DNA of 64,000 nucleotides from Microbacteriaceae bacterium (lineage in GTDB: Bacteria; Actinomycetota; Actinomycetes; Actinomycetales; Microbacteriaceae): the NCBI GenBank assembly GCA_947452675.1, contig CANGDL010000005.1:1-64000 (forward strand). Direction: 5' to 3'. Under the pieces are notes generated by a model. The model ran no database searches. It worked only from the letters and a program-made list of their open reading frames with translations, and was not told the DNA's origin. Position numbers and translations under genes: made by a program. Of this stretch, positions 45,173 to 55,000 are shown one piece after another; position 1 is the first letter of the stretch, and every line of letters starts with the position of its first letter.

Positions 45173-45871
45173 GTGCTCAAATCACTTAACACGTTGCGCC
45201 TGGTGATGGCAGTCAGCCTTAGTTTGACGTCAATACTAGCGCCGACCGCAGCGGCGAATGCGATCGGTTTTTTGATCTCGGCGAACCCCGCACTTGGCCA
45301 GCAACTGACTTCGGCACCTCACACAGTGACCCTCGAGTTTAGTGTCGCAACCATTCCCGCTCAGCTATCCGGAAATGTCATTCGCGTCACCAATAGTGCC
45401 GGGGTTTCAGTGGATCAAGGTGAAGTGAGAGATAGCGGCAAGACTATTGCGATTGACCTCAAGAGTGACCTCGGGCCCGATCGGTATCAAGTTGCCTATC
45501 GCTATGTTTGCGACGACGGCCACGTCTTGGTGAGCGCCTATTCGTTTACCGTTGCAAGCGCAACGAATAATCCGCCAGTCAATTCGAGCCCGACTCCACA
45601 CACTGCCAAGACTCAGATTCCGAAGGTGAAGCCGAGTGCCTCGCAGACGGCAGTGATCAAACCAAGCTCGACTCCAACTAAAGCTCCGACCCCGACCGTG
45701 ATATCTTCACCAACCCCCCAGTCGTCAGAGCCAACTCCCCGGCAGGCTGTCGAGACGCAGGTTCCTGGGTTTGAAATGGCTTGGATTGTTGGCAGTTTCG
45801 CAGCGATAGCTGCCACAGCGGCACTCGCTGTGCTTTCTAGAAAGCGTAAAAAAGGAACTAAAGGGTCCTAG
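45173..45871 (+). CDS. CopC-domain surface protein lacking the N-terminal copper His
   Basis: Exported protein of 232 residues: signal peptide (about 1-29, ending AANA), CopC beta-sandwich domain (about 30-128), a Pro/Thr/Ser-rich stalk (about 130-200), one span and a basic RKRKK tail, so it is anchored with CopC outside. In CopC the first mature residue is a His that binds Cu(II). Here the mature chain appears to start Ile-Gly-Phe-Leu, with only the later DDGH ligands left. No copD partner is adjacent. Start is GTG; the 3' end overlaps cysE by 14 bp. Confidence 0.82.
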   Translation: MLKSLNTLRLVMAVSLSLTSILAPTAAANAIGFLISANPALGQQLTSAPHTVTLEFSVATIPAQLSGNVIRVTNSAGVSVDQGEVRDSGKTIAIDLKSDLGPDRYQVAYRYVCDDGHVLVSAYSFTVASATNNPPVNSSPTPHTAKTQIPKVKPSASQTAVIKPSSTPTKAPTPTVISSPTPQSSEPTPRQAVETQVPGFEMAWIVGSFAAIAATAALAVLSRKRKKGTKGS

Positions 45872-46379
45872 GGGTTTGGCCGACGACAACCGAGCCGGGA
45901 GCTACGTCGTGAGTCACGGTGGTGTTAGCGCCGATTGCAGAGTCGTCGCCGATGGTGATGTTGCCAATCAAGGTTGCGCCAGCACCAATAATTACGCGGT
46001 TTCCAACGGTCGGGTGTCGCTTCACCGATTCGAGGGTTTTTCCGCCAAAAGTTACGCCGTGATAAATGTGAACGTCATCACCGATAACAGCGGTCTCGCC
46101 AACAACAACGCCCATGCCGTGGTCGATAAATAGTCGACGGCCGATGGTGGCGCCAGGATGAATCTCGACGCCTGTCCAGAGTCGAGTGCAGTTAGAAAGC
46201 ACCCGAGATAGGGTGCGGAATCCGCGCTTCCAAAACCAGTGGTTAACGCGAAATTGCCAGACAGCGTGAAGACCTGGCGAAGTCATAAACATCTCGAATC
46301 GAGTGTTTGTTGCCGGGTCACGCACTAGAGCTGCGTCAAGGTCCTCGATTACTCGAGAAATTACGTTCTTACGGGGCAT
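45858..46379 (-). CDS. cysE: Serine O-acetyltransferase
   Basis: Acetylates serine to O-acetylserine, the precursor CysK uses. The 173 residues are the short EpsC/CysE form: HWFWKRGF, then the left-handed beta helix with IHPGATIGRRLFIDHGMGVVVGETAVIGDDVHIYHGVTFGG and catalytic His residues, and IGAGATLIGNITIGDDSAIGANTTV. Its ATG follows the cysK stop with no gap, so translation is coupled. Confidence 0.96.
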   Translation of the reverse strand: MPRKNVISRVIEDLDAALVRDPATNTRFEMFMTSPGLHAVWQFRVNHWFWKRGFRTLSRVLSNCTRLWTGVEIHPGATIGRRLFIDHGMGVVVGETAVIGDDVHIYHGVTFGGKTLESVKRHPTVGNRVIIGAGATLIGNITIGDDSAIGANTTVTHDVAPGSVVVGQTPRTL

Positions 46380-47309
46380 TTAGTCCATCAAGTCAGAGTA
46401 CAAAGCGGTTGAGAGATATCTCTCACCGAATGAAGCCAAGATTACAACAATAATCTTGCCAGCGTACTCTGGGCGGTTGGCAATCTGGTTTACGCCCCAA
46501 AGAGCGGCACCGCCAGAAATACCCGCAAGGATACCTTCCTGGGTAGCAGCTGCACGTGCCCAAGCGAATGCCTCTTCGTTTGGAGCGTCTAGAACCTCGT
46601 CATAGATACCGGTGTTTAGCACTGGCGGGATGAAGTTTGCGCCGATTCCCTGAATTGGGTGACCAGCGGGTGATCCTCCGGTTAGAAGGGGAGAAGCTGC
46701 AGGCTCAACTGCAATGATCTTGATTTCTGGGTTCAGTTTCTTCAGCGCTTCGCCAACACCGGTGATGGTTCCGCCGGTTCCGATGCCTGCAACAACCGCA
46801 GCAACCTTGCCGTCGGTGTCATTCCAGATTTCCTGCGCGGTGGTGGTCGCGTGGATGAAAGGACCAGCTGGGTTCTCGAACTGCTTGACCAAGATTGCGC
46901 CGGTCTCAGCTGCGATTGCCTCAGAGCGCGCAACAGCACCCTTCATGCCTTCAGGAGCCGGAGTAAGAACTAGCTCTGCACCATAGGCGCGGAGAAGAGC
47001 ACGACGCTCCTTTGACATCGACTCTGGCATAGTAAGGATGACCTTGTAGCCACGAGCCGCACCAACCGCTGCTAGAGCAATACCGGTGTTGCCTGAGGTG
47101 GCCTCGACAATTGAGCCACCAGGCTTCAGCTGGCCAGATGCCTCAGCGGCATCGACCATGGCAATTGCAAGACGGTCCTTGACCGAAGAAGTTGGGTTGT
47201 AGAACTCAAGCTTCGCCGCAACTGTCGCCTTCGACTCTGGGTAGAGGCGGTTTACGCGAACTAGTGGAGTGTTTCCGAAAGCTGCGGTGATGTCGTTAAG
47301 TATCGGCAT
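46380..47309 (-). CDS. cysK: Cysteine synthase A (O-acetylserine sulfhydrylase)
   Basis: PLP enzyme making cysteine from O-acetylserine and sulfide. The 309 residues include the PLP lysine in NPTSSVKDRLA, the substrate loop EATSGNTGIAL, the phosphate-binding GTGGTITG, and EGILAGISGGAA. The ATG at 47309 follows AAAGGA; the longer frame to 47369 would run into hisN. It heads the cysK-cysE pair. Confidence 0.97.
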   Translation of the reverse strand: MPILNDITAAFGNTPLVRVNRLYPESKATVAAKLEFYNPTSSVKDRLAIAMVDAAEASGQLKPGGSIVEATSGNTGIALAAVGAARGYKVILTMPESMSKERRALLRAYGAELVLTPAPEGMKGAVARSEAIAAETGAILVKQFENPAGPFIHATTTAQEIWNDTDGKVAAVVAGIGTGGTITGVGEALKKLNPEIKIIAVEPAASPLLTGGSPAGHPIQGIGANFIPPVLNTGIYDEVLDAPNEEAFAWARAAATQEGILAGISGGAALWGVNQIANRPEYAGKIIVVILASFGERYLSTALYSDLMD

Positions 47310-47319
47310 GATGGTCCTT

Positions 47320-48108
47320 TTAGTTGAAGGCCTTGAAGGCCAGATCGTGAAGCTTTCCATTTGTTGCAAGTACGCTCGAGGATTCCTCGGTTAGCGGGCC
47401 ATTCAGAGCACTAAATCGCCCGCCGGCTAGTTCAACGATAGGTACAAGCGCAGCGATGTCATAAATCTTCAAGTCATGTTCCGTAACAATGTCTACAGAT
47501 CCCTCGGCCAGAAGCATGTATGAATAAAAGTCGCCGTAAGCCCGGGTGCGCCAAATTTTTCGAGATAGCTCGAGAAGCTCTGAAAGTTTGCCCGATTGAT
47601 CCCATAGCTGCAGGTTGTTGTAAGACAGTGAGGCGTGAGCCAAATCGCCAATTGCCGATACCTTCAAGTTGCGCTCTGAACCATCTAGATCGCGGGTCCA
47701 AGCCCCGATTTCAGGCGCAGCCCACCAGCGACGACCGAGTGCCGGTGCCGAAACCACCGAAAGCACGACTTTGCCATCGATTGCTAGAGCAATGAGGCTT
47801 GCCCAGACTGGAACGCCGCGCATGAAGTTCGCTGTGCCATCGATTGGGTCGATGATCCAGGTACGCTTCGGCCCGGCCGCGGAGCTATCCGTAATGCCAA
47901 ACTCTTCGCCGATCAAGGCATCGGATGGGCGCTGCTCAGCCAATCTCACCTTTAGCGCCTGCTCCACCGAACGGTCAGCGTCAGTGACCGGGCTGGCGTC
48001 AGGTTTGGTTTCAACGTGAAGATCCTGAGCGCGAAAACGGTCCAGTGAAATCGCGTCGGCAATGTCTGCTAACTCGAGAGCAAGGATTAGGTCGTCGCGG
48101 TAGGTCAT
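47320..48108 (-). CDS. hisN: Histidinol-phosphatase, inositol monophosphatase family
   Basis: Mg-dependent phosphatase of the IMPase fold. The 262 residues hold GEEFG, the metal site IDPIDGTANFMRGVPVWASLIAL, and EHDLKIYDIAALVPIVELAGG. The neighbourhood hisN-rsgA-aroA is the one where actinobacterial HisN was recognised, supporting histidinol phosphate as substrate. The ATG at 48108 is used rather than the longer frame, which would overlap rsgA. cysK begins 10 bp after its stop, so read-through into cysK-cysE is possible. Confidence 0.88.
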   Translation of the reverse strand: MTYRDDLILALELADIADAISLDRFRAQDLHVETKPDASPVTDADRSVEQALKVRLAEQRPSDALIGEEFGITDSSAAGPKRTWIIDPIDGTANFMRGVPVWASLIALAIDGKVVLSVVSAPALGRRWWAAPEIGAWTRDLDGSERNLKVSAIGDLAHASLSYNNLQLWDQSGKLSELLELSRKIWRTRAYGDFYSYMLLAEGSVDIVTEHDLKIYDIAALVPIVELAGGRFSALNGPLTEESSSVLATNGKLHDLAFKAFN

Positions 48109-48115
48109 GAAAGCA

Positions 48116-48121
48116 AGTCTA
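48116..48121 (-). promoter_or_regulatory. -10 box, probable internal leaderless promoter of hisN
   Basis: On the minus strand TAGACT, whose first three bases are the rsgA stop codon, ends seven bases before the hisN ATG. Confidence 0.4.
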
Positions 48122-49174
48122 TTCAGAGTCGGTTGAGCGTTTTTCGAATGGATCGGAGTGGGTGGCGAGCGAAGCAATCAAGCGGCGAAGCGAGTCGACG
48201 CGGTGTGCTCCCGAGTCACCAAGAGTGCCTTTGCCTATCGCGATATCCAGCTCGCAGTCCGGAGCATCGGAAAGATGGCTGCAGTCGCGCGGGCAGGTCT
48301 CGATTACGTGCCAGAGGTCCTCGAACGAACGCAAAATATTCTCTGGCTTGACGTGTCCCAGCCCGAACGAGCGAACTCCAGGTGTGTCAATAATCCAAGC
48401 GTCACTGAGCTGAATCGCTCGCACCGAGGAAGATGTGTGGCGTCCACGACCTGTTACCGCGTTCACGCCACCTGTGGCTCTGAACTGGTCGGGTGCGAGT
48501 GCGTTCACCAAGGTCGACTTGCCGACGCCGGAATGGCCGACCATAACGGTAGTGTTGCCGGCAAGTAGTTTTCGAAGGTCATCGACCGATGGATCATCCG
48601 ACCGATTTTTGATCACCGGAATGCTGAGGCCTTCGAAATTCTTTAGAAAGTCGGCTGGATCAGCTAGATCGACCTTGGTGATGACAAGGATGGGCTTGAG
48701 ACCCGCATCGTAGGCGGCTGCGAGGTAGCGGTCAATTAGGCGAGTGCGTGGCTCCGGGTTAGCAATTGCGACTACGATCGCCATTTGCGTGGCGTTTGCG
48801 ACGATAACGCGTTCGACCTGGTCGGAATCGTCTGCACTGCGACGCAGAAGCGAGGTTCGCGGCTCGACCCGAACGACTCGAGCCAATGCTCCGACCGTCT
48901 CGGAGGTGTCTCCGGACAGGGCAACGCGATCGCCAACCACAGCACCCGCCTTGCGGAGTTCCTTGCCCATAGTCGCGGTGATAACGCGCTCGTCGACTTC
49001 GAGCAAGATGTGGTACCTGCCCATGTCCACGCCCGTGACTAGCCCAATGAGTGCTTCTTTGTATTCCGGGCGCTTCTTGGTGCGCGGTTTGTTTCCCTTT
49101 GGGTTTGGTCGAACGCGCACATCGGTTTCATCCAGGTCATTTTGACCCGGATCTGGCTCATAGAGCCAACTCAA
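48119..49174 (-). CDS. rsgA: Ribosome small subunit-dependent GTPase A
   Basis: Circularly permuted GTPase that checks late 30S assembly. The 351 residues have an N-terminal OB domain, then G4 ITKVDL, G1 GHSGVGKSTLVNAL, G3 DTPGVRSFGL (order G4-G1-G3) and the zinc region CPRDCSHLSDAPDCELD. The TTG start overlaps the aroA stop (TTGA), and SWLYEPD at the N terminus resembles actinobacterial RsgA. It sits in the aroA-rsgA-hisN operon. Confidence 0.96.
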   Translation of the reverse strand: MSWLYEPDPGQNDLDETDVRVRPNPKGNKPRTKKRPEYKEALIGLVTGVDMGRYHILLEVDERVITATMGKELRKAGAVVGDRVALSGDTSETVGALARVVRVEPRTSLLRRSADDSDQVERVIVANATQMAIVVAIANPEPRTRLIDRYLAAAYDAGLKPILVITKVDLADPADFLKNFEGLSIPVIKNRSDDPSVDDLRKLLAGNTTVMVGHSGVGKSTLVNALAPDQFRATGGVNAVTGRGRHTSSSVRAIQLSDAWIIDTPGVRSFGLGHVKPENILRSFEDLWHVIETCPRDCSHLSDAPDCELDIAIGKGTLGDSGAHRVDSLRRLIASLATHSDPFEKRSTDSE

Positions 49175-50484
49175 GCGTTGCCTTCAAGCATGTTCAGCCA
49201 CAACTTGTCGAAGTTGGGCATCGTCTTTGAAGTGGTTGTGATGTCTTCAACCTGGATGCCAGGCACTCTAAGACCAATAATTGCCCCAGCAGTAGCCATT
49301 CGGTGGTCTTCGTAGGTTTCCCAAAGTGCGCCGTGGAGATTCCCGCTCGGGTCAATTTCAAGGCCATCCGGAGTTTCTCGTGCGATGCCGCCAATGCGGT
49401 TAATCTCATTAGCTAGGGCAGCCAAGCGGTCTGTTTCATGCCCACGCAGGTGTGCGACACCTCGGATAACCGTCGGAGAATCGGCAATGGCGGCCAGCGC
49501 AGCAATCACCGGAGTTAGCTCGCCGCCAATTGAAAGGTCGATATCGATTCCGTGAATTGCACCGGTGCCTGTGACAGTAAGCCCGCCATTTTCGCGGGTG
49601 ATGACGGCGCCCATCTTTTGTAGGATTCCATCGAATTCGTCACCCACCTGAGTGGTCGAATCCGGCCAGCCGGCTATTGTCACCGAACCGCCAGCAACCA
49701 TTGCAGCAGCCAGGAAAGGCCCGGCATTAGAGAGGTCAGGCTCGATAGCCACGGTGCCACCTTTGATGGGGCCCGGTTCAACGCGCCACTCAGGCAATCC
49801 GTTTGCACCGTCGAGATTCGCGGTAGAAACGCGAACACCTCGCTTCTCAAGACAGTCGAGGGTCATCTCGATGTGCGGCATGGAAGGAAGGTGATCGCCA
49901 TCGTGACGAAGCGTGATTCCGTTCTCAAAGCGGGCGGCGGCAAGTAAGAGCCCAGAAACAAACTGACTTGAAGCAGAAGCATCGATGGTCACCTCGCCGC
50001 CGGAAACCGAACCCTTTCCCCGGACCGTGAAAGGCAGCGCCGCGGCGCCTTCATCCTCGACCGTGACACCGAGAGCGCGGAGTGAATCGATTGTGGTGTG
50101 CATTGGACGACGTCGTGCTGCTAGGTCGCCATCAAAGTGAATGTCACCATTGGCCAGAACCGCCATCGGTGGAACGAATCGCATGACGGTTCCCGCGAGG
50201 CCGCAGTCGATAGTTGCCGAATGGTTGAATGAAGCTGGTGTGACCCTGAGATCGCCGTTACTAAGTTCATCAACTTGCGTCCCCAGCAAGCGCAATGCTT
50301 CAATCATCAACGAAGAATCTCTGGACGCCAGGGGAGAAGTAAGTACAGTCGGTTCGATAGCCAGCGCTGATAAAACCAGCTCTCTATTTGTTAGCGACTT
50401 TGAGCCGGGCAGTGAAACGACCGCGTTCAACGGACCAGAGGCAACCGGTGCCGTCCATGGTTGGGAATACGAAGATTCAGACAT
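49171..50484 (-). CDS. aroA: 3-phosphoshikimate 1-carboxyvinyltransferase (EPSP synthase)
   Basis: Sixth step of the shikimate pathway. The 437 residues contain [18 protein letters not shown] (substrate Lys and Ser), a [12 protein letters not shown] loop, [12 protein letters not shown], and the late [20 protein letters not shown] and [10 protein letters not shown]. The ATG at 50484 lies inside the sigR promoter region on the other strand. TAAATT is seven bases upstream on the minus strand. Confidence 0.97.
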   Translation of the reverse strand: MSESSYSQPWTAPVASGPLNAVVSLPGSKSLTNRELVLSALAIEPTVLTSPLASRDSSLMIEALRLLGTQVDELSNGDLRVTPASFNHSATIDCGLAGTVMRFVPPMAVLANGDIHFDGDLAARRRPMHTTIDSLRALGVTVEDEGAAALPFTVRGKGSVSGGEVTIDASASSQFVSGLLLAAARFENGITLRHDGDHLPSMPHIEMTLDCLEKRGVRVSTANLDGANGLPEWRVEPGPIKGGTVAIEPDLSNAGPFLAAAMVAGGSVTIAGWPDSTTQVGDEFDGILQKMGAVITRENGGLTVTGTGAIHGIDIDLSIGGELTPVIAALAAIADSPTVIRGVAHLRGHETDRLAALANEINRIGGIARETPDGLEIDPSGNLHGALWETYEDHRMATAGAIIGLRVPGIQVEDITTTSKTMPNFDKLWLNMLEGNA

Positions 50485-50489
50485 TGGTT
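50463..50489 (+). promoter_or_regulatory. SigR/SigH-type promoter of sigR
   Basis: GGGAAT (50463-50468), exactly 18 bases, then GTT (50487-50489). This equals the GGAAT-N18/19-GTT consensus of actinobacterial thiol-oxidative-stress sigma factors. It precedes a sigR-like gene, so autoregulation is expected. It lies across the aroA start codon. Confidence 0.75.
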
Positions 50490-50491
50490 CA

Positions 50492-50497
50492 AATTTA
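50492..50497 (-). promoter_or_regulatory. -10 box, probable leaderless promoter of aroA
   Basis: On the minus strand TAAATT ends seven bases before the aroA ATG. It overlaps the expected start site of the sigR promoter on the plus strand. Confidence 0.45.
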
Positions 50498-50545
50498 CCA
50501 TGACGAGTTTGTTGGCTACGGGTGCTGCGCCTTTTGGGCGGCGGC

Positions 50546-50551
50546 TAGACT
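50546..50551 (+). promoter_or_regulatory. -10 box, possible housekeeping promoter for the short sigR form
   Basis: TAGACT is followed by eight bases and the ATG at 50560. It is inside the reading frame of the longer sigma form that would start at 50500. Confidence 0.35.
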
Positions 50552-50559
50552 CGAAAACG

Positions 50560-51168
50560 ATGAAGAATTCGAACAGCGCGGCCGATCAGGCGCGCATCCT
50601 GGCTTTCGAGCAGCAAGCTTTGCCACTAATGCCCCAACTTTATGGTGCTGCATTGCGATGGACTCGCAACCCCTCAGACGCTGAGGATCTAGTTCAGGAG
50701 GCATTTGCCAAGGCTTTTGTTGCGTGGGCCCAGTTCCAGCAGGGCACAAACCTGAAGGCTTGGCTCTATCGCATCATGACCAACACCCACATCAATATGT
50801 ACAACAAACGGGCGAAAGATCAGGCCAAAGGCGGCCTTGATGACCTCGAGGATTGGCAAATTGGCACTGCTGAGTCGGTCACCTCGCTTTCCTCGCGTTC
50901 TGCCGAACTCGAAGCCATCGATAATCTTCCTTCGGAAAGCATCCGCAAGGCATTGCATGAGATTCCAGACGAGTTCCGCATGGTTGTTTACTATGCAGTT
51001 GTCGATGGGCTTCCTTATGCAGAAATCGCCGAGATTATGGACACTCCGATTGGCACTGTGATGAGCCGTCTTCACCGTGGTAAGAAAATGCTAAGAAAAC
51101 TATTAGCCGACTACGCAGCCGAAGAGGGCTACGACGTATCAAATAAGACCGGGGGCTCGGATGACTGA
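50560..51168 (+). CDS. sigR: ECF sigma factor, SigR/SigH type
   Basis: Group IV sigma factor for disulfide or oxidative stress. From the ATG at 50560 it has 202 residues: region 2 ([47 protein letters not shown]) and region 4 ([51 protein letters not shown]). An in-frame ATG at 50500, just after a SigR-type promoter, would add 20 residues; both forms may be made. The stop overlaps the anti-sigma gene by 8 bp. Homologues in Mycobacterium and Streptomyces control thioredoxin genes. Confidence 0.93.
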   Translation: MKNSNSAADQARILAFEQQALPLMPQLYGAALRWTRNPSDAEDLVQEAFAKAFVAWAQFQQGTNLKAWLYRIMTNTHINMYNKRAKDQAKGGLDDLEDWQIGTAESVTSLSSRSAELEAIDNLPSESIRKALHEIPDEFRMVVYYAVVDGLPYAEIAEIMDTPIGTVMSRLHRGKKMLRKLLADYAAEEGYDVSNKTGGSDD

Positions 51169-51412
51169 GTTTGACTGCCAAGAGACTAAGCGACACGTGC
51201 ACGAGTTTCTGCACAATGAGCTGAATGAGTCTGAGATTGAGGACATCACGGCCCACCTGGCGAACTGTGACAGCTGCGAGGCAGACTATGACATGGAGAA
51301 CCTAATCAATGGCTCAATCAAAGAGGCCTGTGATGAGGTTCCTCCTCAGGAGCTAGCAAATCGAGTGCTTGCTGAGATTCGACGCATCCAAGCCAACGGC
51401 GGGCAGCACTAG
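51161..51412 (+). CDS. rsrA: Zinc-binding anti-sigma factor, RsrA type
   Basis: Holds SigR inactive until its thiols are oxidised. The 83 residues carry the ZAS motif His-x3-Cys-x2-Cys (HLANCDSC) plus an N-terminal Cys in FDCQE and the nearby His in HVHEF, the set of ligands that forms the redox zinc site in RsrA. It overlaps sigR by 8 bp, so the two are translated together. Confidence 0.93.
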   Translation: MTEFDCQETKRHVHEFLHNELNESEIEDITAHLANCDSCEADYDMENLINGSIKEACDEVPPQELANRVLAEIRRIQANGGQH

Positions 51413-51430
51413 TCTGACGCCTGTGGGTCG

Positions 51431-52042
51431 CTATTCGTCGATTGAAAGGCCCAACCACTCATACCAGCCGCGGTTCAGCACTAGCCAGGCGATGAGACCG
51501 TGGCCAATTTGGCCGGGCAAGTGATTTTCGGCGAGATTAATTTCTTCATTCCAACCAACGTGATCGACCAGCGGTCTGAAACAATCCACAAAAGGAATAC
51601 CTCGGCGGTTAGCCACATCTTCGAAACCAGAAGCTAGGTGCTCTATTTCGCTGTTCAACTCCGGGTTGCGGTGAGGAGTAGGGCCGACTAGGAAAGACTC
51701 GATCCCCGCTCGTTTAGCCTCATCAACGATGGTGGCGATGTTAAGGCGGCTTCTTGAAATCGAGATTCCAGCGGCTGGGTCGGCATTGCTAAGGGCAATC
51801 ACAAGGCGATTTTCGGTGTCAGCGCTGAAGCGCCTCTTCACTTCATCGGTCCAGCGGTCGGCCAACATACTGGTCGTTTCATCCGGGGCGGGCAAAGTGA
51901 AGATATCAATTCGCGGTGAAATCGACGGAGTCTTTGCGGTCACGCGACCAACCCAGCCCATTCCCTTAGGGTCACCCGCTGCTGAGACAAGGCCATCGCC
52001 GAGAACGACGATGCGAATGTTGCGTCTTGCTTGCTCAGTCAT
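51431..52042 (-). CDS. SGNH-fold protein with altered nucleophile position
   Basis: A 203-residue GDSL/SGNH-like protein: VVLGDGLVSAAGDPKGMGWVGRV occupies block I, but the nucleophile Ser of GDS is Gly. A block III-like IALSNADPAAG and a late AENHLPGQIGH are present. The actinobacterial branch I recall also lacks the Ser, so it may not be an esterase. It lies 9 bp after kgd on the same strand. Confidence 0.75.
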   Translation of the reverse strand: MTEQARRNIRIVVLGDGLVSAAGDPKGMGWVGRVTAKTPSISPRIDIFTLPAPDETTSMLADRWTDEVKRRFSADTENRLVIALSNADPAAGISISRSRLNIATIVDEAKRAGIESFLVGPTPHRNPELNSEIEHLASGFEDVANRRGIPFVDCFRPLVDHVGWNEEINLAENHLPGQIGHGLIAWLVLNRGWYEWLGLSIDE

Positions 52043-52051
52043 TTGGTTAAA

Positions 52052-55000
52052 TTATCGAGCGAAAGCGCGTGCGACTAGGTCGGCCTGCTCTGCGGCGTGG
52101 CGTTTTGCCGAACCAGTTGCAGGTGACGCACTTGCAGGACGAGATACGAGCTTGGCGACCTGACCGTTCATGTAACGAGGGAGGAATAGACCGATGTAGG
52201 TCCAAGGCCCCTGGTTGGCAGGCTCATCCTGAACCCAGTAAAGCTCGGCGTTTGGATACTGGGCATAAGTTGCCTTGATCTCATCCACTGGGGTTGGGTA
52301 AAGCTGTTCAACGCGGACAATTGCGGTGGACTTGTCACCAGTCTTCTGAGCCTCGGCCAACAGATCCCAATAGACCTTGCCTGAACAGAATAGGACTCGC
52401 GTTACGGCACCCTTGTCGAGTCCCTGCTCATCATCAATCACCGGTCGGAAAGTGCCATTGGTGAAGTCCTCAACCGAGCTTGATGCTGCCTTTAGGCGAA
52501 GCATCGACTTCGGGGTGAAAACAACAAGCGGACGACGCGGGCTCGAATAGGCCTGGCGACGGAGCAAGTGGAAGTGAGACGCTGGAGTCGAAGGTTGTGC
52601 AACGGTCATGTTGTTCTCGGCGCAAAGCTGAAGATAGCGTTCGATTCGAGCGGAAGAGTGGTCAGGACCCTGACCTTCATATCCGTGAGGCAAGAGAAGA
52701 ACAACACCGGAGTGCTGTCCCCACTTCTGCTCAGCAGATGATATGAACTCGTCGATGATGGTCTGCGCGCCATTGGCGAAGTCACCGAACTGGGCTTCCC
52801 AAAGCACTAGAGCATTCTCGTTCTCAACTGAATATCCATACTCGAATCCCATTGCTGCATATTCACTGAGAAGTGAGTCATAGATATAGAACTTGGCTTG
52901 GTCGGCTGAAAGGTTGCGAAGCGGCATCCATTCCTGGCCGTTTTCGCGGTCGTGGAAGACAGCGTGGCGCTGAACGAACGTTCCACGACGGCTGTCTTGG
53001 CCGGCCATTCGAACTGGCTTACCTTCGAGCACCAATGAACCGAGAGCCATCAACTCGCCGAAGCCCCAGTCGATGCCGCCCTGACGTGACATTTCGACGC
53101 GCTTGGTTAGCAGCTGCTGAAGCTTAGGGTGAACGTGGAAGCCAGGAGGCTGGTTGTCGTGTGCATCACCGATGAGCTCGACGACCTGGCGAGAAATCGC
53201 GGTCTCGTGAGCAACTACCGGGTGGTCGCTAGCGGTGGTTCCAATTCCCTCTGGGCGTGGAACAAGGGAAACCGGTGCAGACATGGCTTCGTGAACCTCA
53301 ACGAACGCGCCTTCGAGTCGAGCCTGGAAGGCGGCATTTGCTGCTTCGTAGTCTTCGCGAGTAATGTCACCGCGTCCAACCAGAGACTCTAGATAAAGGG
53401 TTCGCACAGAACGCTTTGCCTCAATAAGGTTGTACATCAGCGGCTGGGTCATCGATGGGTCGTCACCTTCGTTGTGACCGCGGCGGCGGTAACAGATGAT
53501 GTCGATTACGACGTCCTTCTTGAATTCCTGACGGAATGCAAAGGCCATCTGTGCAACGCGAACTACGGCCTCAGGGTCATCGCCGTTCACATGGAAGATT
53601 GGCGCCTGGATGGCCTTGGCAACGTCGGTTGAATAGACGGTCGAACGTGATTCTCCAGGAGGGGTGGTGAAACCAACCTGATTATTGATCACGATGTTGA
53701 TTGTGCCGCCAACCTTGTAGCCGCGAAGCTGCGACATGTTCAAGACTTCAGGAACTACACCTTGACCGGCGAAAGCCGCATCTCCGTGAATCAAGATTGG
53801 TAGCACCGGATACTGCTCGCGAGGAATCGAATCCATTACGTCGAGCTTGGCGCGGACGATTCCCTCGAGAACCGGGTTCACGGCCTCTAGGTGAGAAGGG
53901 TTTGCTGCCAAAGAAACGGCAACCTTGTTGCCTTCGGCGCTGGTGAAAACGCCTTCGGTGCCCAAGTGATATTTCACGTCACCAGAACCCTGAACGGTCT
54001 TGGTGTCGGTGTTTCCCTCGAACTCGCGGAATACCTGACCATAGGTCTTGCCCGCTACGTTGGTAAGAACGTTCAAGCGACCACGGTGAGCCATACCAAT
54101 GGCGACTTCTTGAAGGCCATTGTTAGCGGCAGCCTGAAGAATCTCGTCAAGCGCAGCGATGGTAGATTCGCCACCTTCCAGGCTGAATCGCTTCTGACCA
54201 ACAAATTTGGTCTGGAGGAAGGTTTCGAATGCTTCGGCTTCATTCAACTTGCCAAGGATGCGCATCTGCTCATCGCGACTTAGCTTCTCGTAAGGGCGCT
54301 CGAGGTTGTCTTGGAACCACTGGCGCTGGGCCGGGTCCTGAATGTGCATATATTCGACACCGATAGTGCGGCAGTAGCTGTCGCGAAGTATCTTGAGGAT
54401 GTCACGGAACTGAGCTTTGCTCTTGCCGCCAAAGCCTCCGGTCTTGAAGGTTCGGTCTAGGTCCCAAAGGCTAAGGCCGTGATTCAAGATGTTCAGGTCA
54501 GGGTGCGAGCGCTGCTGATATTCCAGCGGGTCGACATCTGCCATCAGGTGGCCACGAACTCGGTAAGCGTTGATTAGCTCTTGGATGCGTGATGCTTTGC
54601 TGCGGTCATCGCTGTCATCCTGGTCAAAGTCTTCGACCCATAGAACTGGCTCGTAAGGGATACGTAGTGAAGCGAAAATTTCTTCATAGAAACCGCGCTG
54701 TCCGAGCAGAAGCTCGTGGACTTTCTTCAGGAACTCGCCAGAACCGGCACCCTGAATAACTCGGTGATCATAGGTCGAAGTCAAGGTGATGGTCTTGCTG
54801 ATGCCCATCTTTGATAGAGCCGCTTCGTTCATGCCCTGGAATTCGGCAGGGTAATCGAGGGCGCCTGCACCGATGATGCAACCCTGCCCTTGCATTAGGC
54901 GTGGCACCGAGTGAACGGTTCCGATTCCGCCAGGGTTGGTTAGAGAAACGGTTGAACCGGCAAAGTCATCCGCAGTCAGCTTGTTGTCACGAGCCTTCTT

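Noticed and set aside
31955-45900. Genomic island or prophage
   Set aside because: No integrase, transposase, tRNA-flanking repeat or phage gene was seen, and the base composition looks like the surroundings; the region is called accessory only because of gene content.
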